From the NCBI RefSeq assembly GCF_001439925.1, contig NZ_LMBV01000019.1:17714-81713 (forward strand): a DNA stretch of 64,000 nucleotides, in the 5' to 3' direction. The notes under the pieces were generated by a model. The model was not told where the DNA came from, searched no databases, and worked only from the letters and a program-made list of their open reading frames with translations. Shown one piece after another: positions 35,890 through 44,406 of this stretch. How positions within the stretch are numbered: position 1 is the stretch's first letter; each line of letters begins with the position of its first letter. Position numbers and translations under genes: made by a program. This DNA is from Peribacillus muralis. Its GTDB lineage: Bacteria > Bacillota > Bacilli > Bacillales > DSM-1321.

Positions 35890-36951
35890 CTATGAAAGAA
35901 TACAAGAGCTGCTGGCAAATCGGCCATCATGAAAATAAAAACTTACTATGTTCTTTAAGCTGAAAGTATTCATTTTTTGATAAAGGAGCAAAGAAGAAGG
36001 AAACTTATCATACACAACCTGTACTTTCTCTTTAAAAGGAGCAAGGTCAACTTCATGTACTTCTACACCCTGTTTTTCAAATTCCGCCAACACTCTTTTA
36101 TCCTCTTCCTCCAAAACGCCCCATGCGTATTCCCCTGCCTCATCACCTGTTTCCTTCAGCATTTGAACAACTTCGTCTGGAAGTGAGTCAATGAAGTTTG
36201 TCCCGGTTATCCAAGCAGAAATAAATTTTTGATGCCCTGTTAAAGAAAGATGCTTTGATACTTCATGCGCCTTTACACCTTCTAGTACAGGAAGCGGGTT
36301 TTCTGCACCATCAATTAATCCTTGTTGCAATGAGGTATATAAATCGCCTAATGGGGTAGGAGTTGCTGCAGCACCTAATGCCTTAAATGTCGTAATGGAC
36401 ATTGGGTTATTAGGTACTCTAATCTTCCTGCCTTTTAAATCTTCTGGTAAGGATACCTTTTCATTACTCATAAGATGCCTTTCACCATATACTGTGTTTG
36501 TTGATACGATACTAATTTCTTTCTCATTTAAATCACTTTTTATTTCATCAAACCAGTCTGTAGTAGTTAAGTATAATAATTCATCAAAACTCTCAACTAA
36601 ATATGGCGCATTCAAAATCCCCGCATCCGGAACATAGTCCATCAAAAAGTCATAACCAACCATTGTAATTACATTGCTCCCCATTGTTGCCTGTTCCAGC
36701 ACATCCTTTTCAGAGCCCAATTGCGAACTCGGGAAAAGTCTAATTTCAATTGTCCCATCGCTTCGTTCCTCTACTAACTCCTTCCATTTTTCCGCGAGTT
36801 TATCGATAGGTTCACCAGGTTGATTTCCATGTGCAACATTGATCACCATCTTCTCTTCAGATTCAACTGATGTAGTTGATGAACATGCAGCCATAGCAGC
36901 AACTAAGAATATTGAAACAGTAGCTAACATCAACTTTGTCATTAGCTTCAT
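35890..36951 (-). CDS. TRAP transporter solute-binding protein (DctP), altered C-terminus
   Basis: A 353-residue lipoprotein of the DctP family. The signal peptide ends AAMAACSSTTS with a lipobox Cys near residue 23. The binding domain has NVAHGNQPGEPIDKLAEKWK, RLFPSSQLGSEKDVLEQATM, a long GRKIRVPNNPMSITTFKALG with the Arg that binds the substrate carboxylate, and SLQQGLIDGAENPLPVL. The last typical part is LAPFKEKVQVVYDKF. The final 32 residues (LLLYQKMNTFSLKNIVSFYF and onward) do not resemble the family and look like read-through into other sequence. This fits a deletion joining dctP to the middle of dctM. Confidence 0.8.
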   Translation of the reverse strand: MKLMTKLMLATVSIFLVAAMAACSSTTSVESEEKMVINVAHGNQPGEPIDKLAEKWKELVEERSDGTIEIRLFPSSQLGSEKDVLEQATMGSNVITMVGYDFLMDYVPDAGILNAPYLVESFDELLYLTTTDWFDEIKSDLNEKEISIVSTNTVYGERHLMSNEKVSLPEDLKGRKIRVPNNPMSITTFKALGAAATPTPLGDLYTSLQQGLIDGAENPLPVLEGVKAHEVSKHLSLTGHQKFISAWITGTNFIDSLPDEVVQMLKETGDEAGEYAWGVLEEEDKRVLAEFEKQGVEVHEVDLAPFKEKVQVVYDKFPSSLLLYQKMNTFSLKNIVSFYFHDGRFASSSCILS

Positions 36952-36991
36952 TCAAGCCCCCACTTCCTTCAAATTTATTACACCAGTGGAA

Positions 36992-38173
36992 TTAAAAAGT
37001 GGGACCTATCCTCCATATCCCAAAGTCATGTTGCTTTAGTATTTCAGCCTTCGTCAACTTGCCTGAGCTTACTAAACCAATCTCACGTAAAATTCTTTTC
37101 CCGACCTCTTCAACCGTCTCTTTTCCTTCTATTATCGTCCCCGCATTCAAGTCCATATTATCGCCCATCTTCTCGAACATAGAGGTATTTGTAGAGATCT
37201 TTATAACTGGGGCTATCGGCGACCCTGTTGGGGTGCCCCTCCCCGTCGTAAACAATACGACTTGGGCGCCTCCTGCAACCATTCCCGTTAGCTGCTCTAT
37301 ATCATGACCTGGCGTATCCATCCACACCAAGCCTTTCTCTTTCGGTTCTTCTGCGTAATTTATCAATTCATTTAAAATGCTCTTCCCCGATTTATTTGCT
37401 GCTCCCAAGGACTTTTCTTCTAATGAACTTAATCCACCGGCAATATTGCCGGGACTCGGGTTACCTGTTCTAATGTCGACCCCCATTTGAATCGAACGAT
37501 TTTCCATAGCATGAATGACTTCATATACACGTTTGGCAACTTGATCATTTGCCGCTCTTTTTGCAAGTAAATGTTCCGCTCCAATCAATTCTGTTGTTTC
37601 AGCTAAAATCGAAGTTCCACCTAATTCCACGATCATATCGCTAACTGAGCCAACAGCAGGATTAGCTGATAAGCCCGAGCAAGCATCAGAACCACCGCAT
37701 TCTGTACCAATTATTAACTCACTAAAATTGCACCACTCTTTCATTTGGGTAGATGCTTCTTGAACCAATTTTGCTGCAGCTTTAGCACCTTCAGCAATGG
37801 TTGACAATGTTCCTCCATGATCCTGGATCGAAATACTCTGTACAGGTTTCCCACACTTAGCAATCTCCGCAGCTACGCTTCTAGCTTGGTGAGCTTCACA
37901 TCCTAGCCCTAAAACTATTACACCAAAGACATTCGGATTTTTTCCTAATCCTACATAAGTTCGAAAGGTTTGCTCATAATCCACACCAACCTGTGCACAG
38001 CCATGCTGATGAATGAAAGTAACCGTTCCCTGGACAAGTTCTGTTATACGCTGGGCTGTTTGGGTTGCACAAGTAATCGTTGGCAAGATTAATACATGAT
38101 TACGGACACCTACTTTACCATCAGGACGACGATAACCTAAAAATTCACCTTCATTATTTTTCAACTTTGTCAC
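36992..38173 (-). CDS. UxaA-family hydrolyase, large subunit (altronate/galactarate dehydratase-like)
   Basis: A 393-residue dehydratase large chain of the UxaA/GarD family, which removes water from sugar acids using a metal. Hallmarks are GYRRPDGKVGVRNHVLILPT at the start, FIHQHGCAQVG, LGLGCEAHQ, IGTECGGSDACSGLSANPAVG (cysteines that bind the metal) and VVLFTTGRGTPTGSPIAPVIK. Its start overlaps the small-subunit gene by 20 bases, as usual for two-subunit forms. The exact sugar acid (altronate, a galactarate-type acid, or a deoxy acid) cannot be read from sequence. The SDR and FAH partners suggest a non-phosphorylative route. Confidence 0.9.
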   Translation of the reverse strand: MTKLKNNEGEFLGYRRPDGKVGVRNHVLILPTITCATQTAQRITELVQGTVTFIHQHGCAQVGVDYEQTFRTYVGLGKNPNVFGVIVLGLGCEAHQARSVAAEIAKCGKPVQSISIQDHGGTLSTIAEGAKAAAKLVQEASTQMKEWCNFSELIIGTECGGSDACSGLSANPAVGSVSDMIVELGGTSILAETTELIGAEHLLAKRAANDQVAKRVYEVIHAMENRSIQMGVDIRTGNPSPGNIAGGLSSLEEKSLGAANKSGKSILNELINYAEEPKEKGLVWMDTPGHDIEQLTGMVAGGAQVVLFTTGRGTPTGSPIAPVIKISTNTSMFEKMGDNMDLNAGTIIEGKETVEEVGKRILREIGLVSSGKLTKAEILKQHDFGIWRIGPTF

Positions 38174-38462
38174 CTCTTCCTCTTATTCCTTCAAGATTGT
38201 GAACATGAACATGCTCTCCTTCTTCGATATCCCTCGTTGCCTTACCGATTATTTCTCCGTACTTTAGTATCTCATCGCCTTTTTTAATGGGACGTACCGC
38301 AAATTTATGCCCAAATGATATTTGCTCTTTTATTGTAATTCTTAATGGAATATCTTTGGGAAAATTCACGATCACCACCGTTTTAGGAGGAACATCCTGC
38401 AGAGTAACCGCAACGTTATCAATAGATTTCATCATTATAGTTCGAAACGTTTGTTCACTCAA
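38154..38462 (-). CDS. UxaA-family hydrolyase, small (SAF-domain) subunit
   Basis: A 102-residue SAF-domain protein, the small chain of two-subunit UxaA dehydratases. It shows MKSIDNVAVTLQDVPPKTVV, ISFGHKFAVRPIKKGDEILK, YGEIIGKATRDIEEGEHVHV and the closing VHNLEGIRG. These include the His of GHKFA and the HVHVHN motif that binds substrate or metal. It is the first gene of the operon, about 370 bases from a divergent GntR regulator. The stop overlaps the large-subunit start. Confidence 0.9.
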   Translation of the reverse strand: MSEQTFRTIMMKSIDNVAVTLQDVPPKTVVIVNFPKDIPLRITIKEQISFGHKFAVRPIKKGDEILKYGEIIGKATRDIEEGEHVHVHNLEGIRGRGDKVEK

Positions 38463-38536
38463 AATGATATTTCCTTTCTTATTTCATATTTTATAAATCC
38501 ATATAGACTCATTAATTTATTGAATCATTTGTAGCG

Positions 38537-38547
38537 TGGTGGTACCG
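38537..38547. promoter_or_regulatory. FadR-type GntR operator candidate (site 1)
   Basis: TGGTGGTACCG fits the FadR-subfamily consensus TGGT-NNN-ACCA with one mismatch. It lies 75 bases before the UxaA small-subunit start. Confidence 0.6.
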
Positions 38548-38653
38548 GAAAAATAAATAAAGAATCACAAAACCTCCTTTCCCCATAACATCTTAAAAAT
38601 CAATGTTCCCAACCAAATAAAACGCTTTCATTTTAAATATGATAAAAATATCG

Positions 38654-38664
38654 TGGTGGTACCA
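38654..38664. promoter_or_regulatory. FadR-type GntR operator candidate (site 2)
   Basis: TGGTGGTACCA matches TGGT-NNN-ACCA exactly. It is part of a larger dyad in which TCGTGGTGGTA (38651-38661) is nearly repeated inverted at about 38680-38690. It shares the CGTGGTGGTACC core with site 1, 117 bases away, so both probably bind the divergent regulator. Confidence 0.65.
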
Positions 38665-38835
38665 GGTACAATTGAAATACTACCACGAGGATGATTTAAA
38701 TTCAATATATTTTTAATTTTCTGTATACTTTATTGTTCAGACAACGTCTCTCATATTATTTAATTTTCAAAATATTAATGGTATATTGGTAGTTCTTCAA
38801 TCAAATATAAAAGAATTCTCTTTAAGGTGGTATTT

Positions 38836-39540
38836 ATGGTAAAGATTACTCCTATAAAAAAAATCACAGTTACGGAACAAGTAATGGAACAGATAGCCTC
38901 ATGGATCACTTCAAATGAGCTAAAACCAGGAGATAAATTGCCAAACGAGCGGCTTTTAGCTGAAGAATTTGGAGTAAATAGAGGAAGGGTAAGAGAGTCA
39001 TTACGAGCGCTTGCATTAATTGGCCTCATCACAATCAAGCCTGGAGAAGGAAGTTATGTAAGTGAACACGAAGCACCCATTCCAGCTGAAACAATTGTAT
39101 GGATGTATTACAAAGAAATAGATAACTTTGACGATATCTTTGCAGCACGTAAATTAATTGAATCCGAAGTATTACTCGAGGCTTCTAAACATTTATCAGA
39201 TAATGATATAAATAACCTCGAAGGGATTTTACAAAAATTATATAATTTATCAGTTATAGAAAAAAATAATTATGCATTCCAAGAGCTTATAGATGAATTT
39301 GATTTGCATGTAGGACTGTGCAGCAACAATAAAATATACAGTAAACTTATGCAAACAATCATTCACCTTCGCCATGATTCAATGTTGAAGATTCTTAATG
39401 TGCCCGGCGCTTGGGAAAACAGCATTGAATGGCGGACAAGATTTATCCATGCCATAAAAGACCGGAATATTAAAATGGTAAAAGAAGCGATTGATTTCAA
39501 CTTTACGAGAGCAAAACTATTTTATGGAAAGGAAGATTAA
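38836..39540 (+). CDS. GntR-family (FadR/FCD) transcriptional regulator
   Basis: A 234-residue GntR regulator of the FadR subfamily, with a winged helix at residues 5-75 (LKPGDKLPNERLLAEEFGVN, then VRESLRALALIGLITIKPG) and an FCD effector domain (FAARKLIESEVLLEASKHLS, DEFDLHVGLCSNNKIYSKLM with metal-type His). ATG at 38836 follows AAGGTGG. It is divergent from the sugar-acid operon, with two copies of its likely operator between. FCD regulators of such operons usually repress until a pathway sugar acid binds. The gene ends before a small terminator. Confidence 0.9.
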   Translation: MVKITPIKKITVTEQVMEQIASWITSNELKPGDKLPNERLLAEEFGVNRGRVRESLRALALIGLITIKPGEGSYVSEHEAPIPAETIVWMYYKEIDNFDDIFAARKLIESEVLLEASKHLSDNDINNLEGILQKLYNLSVIEKNNYAFQELIDEFDLHVGLCSNNKIYSKLMQTIIHLRHDSMLKILNVPGAWENSIEWRTRFIHAIKDRNIKMVKEAIDFNFTRAKLFYGKED

Positions 39541-39639
39541 CAATCGTAAGAATACCAGTTATCTATTAGGTAAACTCTTCAATTAAAACATTTATATTAT
39601 GAAAAGGTTGCTTTACGAACAGAAGCTTTTGTTTCATGA

Positions 39640-39663
39640 GGTGCTATTTGCTTTAATAGCACC
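39640..39663 (+). terminator. Small hairpin after the GntR gene
   Basis: GGTGCTATT (39640-39648) pairs with AATAGCACC (39655-39663), followed by CCTTCCC and only later T residues; a weak terminator. Confidence 0.55.
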
Positions 39664-40047
39664 CCTTCCCTGTTCTTATTACCTTTTATCGCACTATCGA
39701 ATGAGTTTCCATTAGTTGACTGTGACCGATCATCCATCTACATGAATTCAAATAAGTCAGCAACCTTTTCCAATCCACAAACTTAGGATTAATTTTCCGG
39801 ACATGTCCGAATTGCTATTTGGCTCATCCTATAATATGTAATAAAAAACCTCCTTCAATAATTAATTTACTCCTTTAAGCTGTTTTCTAAAATATCTCCA
39901 ATACATGATTTACTATCGATTTATTTTCGCCCCCCTCCCTTTATTTTACGTTGATTCAAAATTATAAAGTAACTCTTATAGAACAGAAAAACATTATAGT
40001 GAACCAATATTTTATTATCAAAAATTAAGCCTTAAATTTGTCGTGGA
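39664..40047. other. Intergenic stretch with nothing recognised
   Basis: About 380 AT-rich bases. No gene remnant or RNA recognised. Confidence 0.5.
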
Positions 40048-40422
40048 TTGTACAAATTATATCAAGAGTTTCTAGAACGAGCTGGTTTACCCGCTCACCT
40101 TAAGCTTATGGAAAAATACTCAGTAGTATTGTTTGTTGTTTTTTTGCCCCAAATACCGTTACTATATAAAAGACGCACTTATACTATCTTGCTAAAACTT
40201 GCTGAGGAAGGAAGTGTTTCTTTGAGTGAAAGAACTACGCAACATATTCAACAAGCATTTTATACGTTATTGAAAACGAAACATTTCTCTGACATTACCG
40301 TGCAAGTCATAAGTGGTATTAGAAAACATTCTTTATATGGAAAAAGTTCAAATGATTACTTCTGTTTTTATTGGTTGCAGTATTGCAAAATGTTATTGTT
40401 ACCTATAAAATGGAACATCTAA
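40048..40422 (+). CDS. Uncharacterised ORF (124 aa)
   Basis: An open frame of 124 codons from a TTG without a clear ribosome binding site; the actual start may be elsewhere. The product has one hydrophobic segment (VVLFVVFLPQIPLLY), then a soluble helical part (SLSERTTQHIQQAFYTLLKT) and an abnormal, aromatic-rich end (DYFCFYWLQYCKM). I do not recognise a family. The two ends look unlike the middle, so this could be a fragment with eroded flanks. It lies about 50 bases before murB in the same direction. Confidence 0.35.
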   Translation: MYKLYQEFLERAGLPAHLKLMEKYSVVLFVVFLPQIPLLYKRRTYTILLKLAEEGSVSLSERTTQHIQQAFYTLLKTKHFSDITVQVISGIRKHSLYGKSSNDYFCFYWLQYCKMLLLPIKWNI

Positions 40423-40474
40423 AAATAATTACAATGAAAGAAAATAACATCATTAAGATAAAGAGGTATGAAAA

Positions 40475-41392
40475 ATGACTAAAGAACTTATATATAATGA
40501 ACTCAGCCAATTATTAGATAAAAACGTACTAAAATTAGATGAATCTCTAAGTAAATACTCCTTTACCAAAACGGGAGGAAAAGCAGATATTATTGTTTTC
40601 CCTACTACGTTTGAAGAAGTTTCAATTGCTTATACATATGCTTTAGAGAACCAAATCCCGGTTACTATTTTAGGGAATGGATCTAATTTGATTATTCGTG
40701 ATGGAGGAATACGGGGGATTGTTCTTATTCTTACGCAACTATCCACTGTTCATTTATCCGGGAATAAAGTAATAGCGCAAAGCGGGGCTGCCATTATTGA
40801 TGTATCAAGATTCGCCTTACAACATAATTTAACCGGATTAGAATTTGCTTGTGGAATCCCTGGCTCCATTGGTGGAGCGATGTATATGAATGCCGGTGCA
40901 TACGGCAATGAAGTTTCAGATGTTATTGAAGGTATCCGTGCTTTGGATTCAAACGGCCAACTCGTCCACTTGTCAACAGAAGAACTAGAACTAGGTTATC
41001 GAACCAGCTCCATATCCAAGAAAAAACTTCTGGTTTTAGAGGCCACTTTTGACTTGAAGGTTGGAGATAATGAAATCATTAAAAACAAAATGGATGAACT
41101 CACCTTTCAACGAGAATCCAAACAACCCCTAGAATATCCGAGTTGTGGAAGTGTGTTTAAACGACCTCCTGGCTTGTTTGCTGGCAAATTGATTCAAGAT
41201 AGTGGCTTACAGGGTGTTCAAATCGGTGGAGCTCAGGTATCGTTAAAACACGCCGGTTTTATTGTTAATGTAGGAAATGCAACTGCTACAGATTACTTGA
41301 ACTTAATTGAGCATATTAAAACAACTGTGAAATCTAAATTCGATGTTGAATTAGAAACAGAAGTAAAGGTTATTGGGGAAGATTTACGATAG
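40475..41392 (+). CDS. murB: UDP-N-acetylenolpyruvoylglucosamine reductase
   Basis: MurB reduces UDP-GlcNAc-enolpyruvate to UDP-MurNAc in peptidoglycan synthesis. This is a 305-residue type II enzyme with the FAD-binding motif [20 protein letters not shown] near residue 65, the segment [21 protein letters not shown], the Arg and Tyr of YRTSSI, and a catalytic Ser in [10 protein letters not shown] near residue 225. It is outside the usual dcw cluster; several Bacillus species carry a second murB elsewhere, and this may be that copy. GAGG-type ribosome binding site precedes the ATG. Confidence 0.92.
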   Translation: MTKELIYNELSQLLDKNVLKLDESLSKYSFTKTGGKADIIVFPTTFEEVSIAYTYALENQIPVTILGNGSNLIIRDGGIRGIVLILTQLSTVHLSGNKVIAQSGAAIIDVSRFALQHNLTGLEFACGIPGSIGGAMYMNAGAYGNEVSDVIEGIRALDSNGQLVHLSTEELELGYRTSSISKKKLLVLEATFDLKVGDNEIIKNKMDELTFQRESKQPLEYPSCGSVFKRPPGLFAGKLIQDSGLQGVQIGGAQVSLKHAGFIVNVGNATATDYLNLIEHIKTTVKSKFDVELETEVKVIGEDLR

Positions 41393-41440
41393 TCAAACAA
41401 TGGACTTAACAATTTGAAATAAATAAGCTACGGGGCTGCC

Positions 41441-41486
41441 AAAGCATGAAAAAATCTCCAACAGAATGGAGATTCTTTCATGCTTT
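41441..41486. terminator. Long hairpin between convergent genes
   Basis: Arms 41441-41460 and 41467-41486 pair with one bulge; T-runs on both ends. Shared by murB (plus) and the secreted protein gene (minus). Confidence 0.85.
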
Positions 41487-42125
41487 TTAAAACTTATCCG
41501 GAAACTGCTTAATAACTCCCTGAGAAATCGTATCTGCCATTAGGATTATATGTGTGACACCTTCGTCGATGGAAACGATCTTTACGTTCCAATTCTTTGC
41601 TAAGCTTGCAGATAAATCATTTGATACTAACTTGAGATGCATATACAGCAAATTTTTCAGGTCTTCATTTTTCAAGTTTGGGTTGGCACCACTTAGGAAA
41701 GCTGCTATATCATCAGCATTTCTATACCATTCTTTGTTTAGCTGTTTCACCAGATTTTCATTTTTGCTTTTAGCCGCATCGACAATTTTTCCCGCAAGAA
41801 CAATATGCTCCTTAAGCAAATCCGTAAGTTTGTTCCCCGCTTCCGCTCCGTATACCGGCTTTATAGCATTACCGATATCCTCCTGATTTTTCAGAAGCCG
41901 AGCGAGTACTTCTTTTTGATCCTCCGCTCCAGCTGTTGTTGCACTTGTAATATAATTACTTGTCCACAATACATGATCAATCCAAAGTCTTCTGAATTCG
42001 TTTTCGAACTGCACCTCTGCTTGGCTAATACGTTGCACCTGCGGTTTGACGTTTGCACTGGTTGTTACAGAAACCATGTTTAGCGAGTATAAAAAAATAA
42101 CTCCCATCAACAATAATTTTTTCAT
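41487..42125 (-). CDS. Secreted conserved protein
   Basis: A 212-residue exported protein with a signal peptide (MKKLLLMGVIFLYSLNMVSV) and a mature all-helical domain: FENEFRRLWIDHVLWTSNYI, VLARLLKNQEDIGNAIKPVY, HIVLAGKIVDAAKSKNENLV and LNKEWYRNADDIAAFLSGAN. From memory, relatives in Bacillus are sometimes annotated as acetylglutamate kinase, but none of that fold is visible here. The helices with regular W, H and Y residues look like a four-helix ligand- or metal-binding bundle. ATG at 42125 is preferred because AAGGAG lies eight bases upstream. Confidence 0.75.
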   Translation of the reverse strand: MKKLLLMGVIFLYSLNMVSVTTSANVKPQVQRISQAEVQFENEFRRLWIDHVLWTSNYITSATTAGAEDQKEVLARLLKNQEDIGNAIKPVYGAEAGNKLTDLLKEHIVLAGKIVDAAKSKNENLVKQLNKEWYRNADDIAAFLSGANPNLKNEDLKNLLYMHLKLVSNDLSASLAKNWNVKIVSIDEGVTHIILMADTISQGVIKQFPDKF

Positions 42126-42194
42126 AAACCCCAACTCCTTCCAAGGATTATACACACCTTTTTATTATTGATATATGGGAGATTAATATTCATA

Positions 42195-42226
42195 ATAAAA
42201 AATACCTGCCTCTTTCAGACAGGTAT
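42195..42226 (-). terminator. Terminator of the AlkD-like gene
   Basis: On the minus strand ATACCTG (42226-42220) pairs with CAGGTAT (42208-42202), followed by a T-run. Confidence 0.7.
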
Positions 42227-42319
42227 ATCTTTTAAGATATGTGTTTCTAAAAACCGCTTATAGCAGTCGTCCGTTCAGTCACTTCAACAGGAAAAGCGCT
42301 CCCCGTTACGGAGTTAATT

Positions 42320-43027
42320 TTAACATCTTACATATTTGCGTTTGAAACCAAGCCTCCCTCTTTTACTTTCTTTTTCAATACTTTCGAACGCATTTAGCAA
42401 ACTGCTTTTTTTCTTGTCTCTTTTGACTTCTACTGTACCAATTTCCTTTGCGGTCGCTACTGCCTTTTCATGCAGCGGCAAATATGAAATCCCCACGGTG
42501 TTCAGAAAATTATTCATCGCGGATTTCGTTCGTTCAGGCGCATCATGAATTGAATCTTTCACAATATCAAGCATATTGGAAATCTTGCTTTCGGAAAATT
42601 CATTGTCTTGGCGATTGCCTAAAAGCCAGCAATAGCAACTCCAACCGGCTGACATTCTCAGCTCGTCACCGCTTGAAATCCATTTGTCAGCAACGTCTTG
42701 TGCAAGGTCTGACTCTGATAAAGTAACTGCCACCACATAATCTGCAAGCATATAAAAATACGCTCCATCTATCCAACGATCAAAATCTGACTCATTCATG
42801 GCTTTTGGGTCTGCAATAATACCTGCAAAGTACATGGCATCGTAGTTACCTGTGGCATAAAGCTCTTCAGCCAAACGTTGATTTAATTTAATTTTCTTTG
42901 CAATTGGCTTCATAGCTCCTGTTGCCACGCCAAAAAGCGGCTCGTGAGCACCATTGGATATGTAAATTTTTTTAGTACGTTCCTTACTGAGTGCTTCAAG
43001 CTCCTGCATAACTGTTTTAAAATCCAT
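42320..43027 (-). CDS. AlkD-like DNA alkylation repair protein
   Basis: A 235-residue protein of the HEAT-like DNA alkylation repair family (AlkC/AlkD superfamily), which removes positively charged alkylated bases. It has the opening ELEALSKERTKKIYISNGAH, the helical segment LYATGNYDAMYFAGIIADPK, WIDGAYFYMLADYVVA and ELRMSAGWSCYCWLLGNRQD. The closing tail is rich in Lys and Arg (KRDKKKSSLL, KRGRLGFKRKYVR), suitable for DNA contact. The ATG follows AAGGAAG. Monocistronic, with its own terminator. Confidence 0.85.
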   Translation of the reverse strand: MDFKTVMQELEALSKERTKKIYISNGAHEPLFGVATGAMKPIAKKIKLNQRLAEELYATGNYDAMYFAGIIADPKAMNESDFDRWIDGAYFYMLADYVVAVTLSESDLAQDVADKWISSGDELRMSAGWSCYCWLLGNRQDNEFSESKISNMLDIVKDSIHDAPERTKSAMNNFLNTVGISYLPLHEKAVATAKEIGTVEVKRDKKKSSLLNAFESIEKESKRGRLGFKRKYVRC

Positions 43028-43287
43028 CGTTTTGTACTTCCTTTCTTCATATTAGGTACTATTAATTTGTAAAAATCGTTTTCAATACTTCTCAATTTTA
43101 CCATTAATTTCATCGAATTATTCTACCCCTTTCGTTCAATAACAAAAAAAGCCGCCCGACGACAGCCCTGATTTTAAGATAAGCCCGTTTGTAATGAAAT
43201 CCTCATTTCTTGCATTAGACTTCTTTTCTGCCCCAACTTTAAAAACTGCCTACTAACATGTATATTACCGCTCGATCCACAAGTGAT

Positions 43288-44406
43288 TTAACGCACTTTA
43301 TTCCTTTTCGTTTTTACGAAAGTTAGTAGTAAGATAATTAGTGGCATGATAATCTGGAGTGGAACGTGCATATATTTTGGGACAATTTCAAGTCCAACTT
43401 TTATATGCATCGTATGATTTTCAGAGTATGTATAAGATAGTAAGACAATCGCAATAAAAATACAGGAAACCAGAAAGGCTTTATTAATGTTAGTTTTACT
43501 GAAGCAGTCCTTTGCTACATAAATAGAGGCAAATGTAAAAACGGTGATTTTGAAGTAACCTCCAATCATGAAAATAATGACAGCTAATATATCAATACGT
43601 TGAATAAAATACTTGGTGTCTAATTGTTCTAAAGCAGCAACAAAGGGATATGTATAAGAACTTGCTATATCAGGATGAAGAGCGCCAATAATAAGGAATG
43701 AAAGAATAGAGTATATAATAGAGAATATGATGATCACGCTGCTTCCACCTTTAAAGACCGATTGTCTTTCTTTTATAAAAGGAAATAAAGCTAAAAACAC
43801 GATTAATTCTCCAAATGGAAAGGTAACTAGTGTTGGTATAACGGTTTCTGCAACTTGCTTTACATCAATTGAATCGTAAGGAATTATATATTCTACGTTA
43901 AAAATCCCGCTTAATACAATTATGAATGGAAGGATCAATAAAAATACGAGAGTAAAAAAACCAAAAATAACTGCTGAGCGAATAAATGCTTCCAAGCCTT
44001 TTAAATACGTATAGATAAGGATGAGAAAAATAGAAAACTTTATAAAAAATGGAAGCATATTATGCAGCAATGTGCCATTTATATACTGAGTGAAATCGGT
44101 TATCACTCTTGCAGCAATATAGGCAAAATAAATGGAATAAACAACAGAAGTGATAAACCCCAAATATTTCCCTAACTGATTAGTAAATATTACGTGTAAG
44201 CCTTGAAAGTCATTCTTTTTCCAAATGTAAGCATACATGCTAAAAAGAAGGAGTCCTGCAGATCCTGCTGACAAAACGGCTAACCAAACATCTTTTCCAG
44301 CTTCTAAACTTACACCCAAAATAATGGTGCTGCCTTGAAGGAAAAGCATCATGGCAAACATCATTTCTATGATTCCAACCGTTTGTTTATAATGCAAATT
44401 AGTCAC
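43288..44406 (-). CDS. Spore germination permease, GerAB type
   Basis: A 372-residue, ten-helix amino-acid-permease-like protein of the GerAB family, the nutrient-sensing subunit of the germinant receptor in the spore inner membrane. It opens with YKQTVGIIEMMFAMMLFLQG, and has GKYLGFITSVVYSIYFAYIA, TFPFGELIVFLALFPFIKER and KFSIFLILIYTYLKGLEAFI. It is the last gene of a gerA-type operon and overlaps gerC by eight bases, so translation is coupled. The ligand cannot be predicted from sequence alone. Confidence 0.9.
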   Translation of the reverse strand: MTNLHYKQTVGIIEMMFAMMLFLQGSTIILGVSLEAGKDVWLAVLSAGSAGLLLFSMYAYIWKKNDFQGLHVIFTNQLGKYLGFITSVVYSIYFAYIAARVITDFTQYINGTLLHNMLPFFIKFSIFLILIYTYLKGLEAFIRSAVIFGFFTLVFLLILPFIIVLSGIFNVEYIIPYDSIDVKQVAETVIPTLVTFPFGELIVFLALFPFIKERQSVFKGGSSVIIIFSIIYSILSFLIIGALHPDIASSYTYPFVAALEQLDTKYFIQRIDILAVIIFMIGGYFKITVFTFASIYVAKDCFSKTNINKAFLVSCIFIAIVLLSYTYSENHTMHIKVGLEIVPKYMHVPLQIIMPLIILLLTFVKTKRNKVR

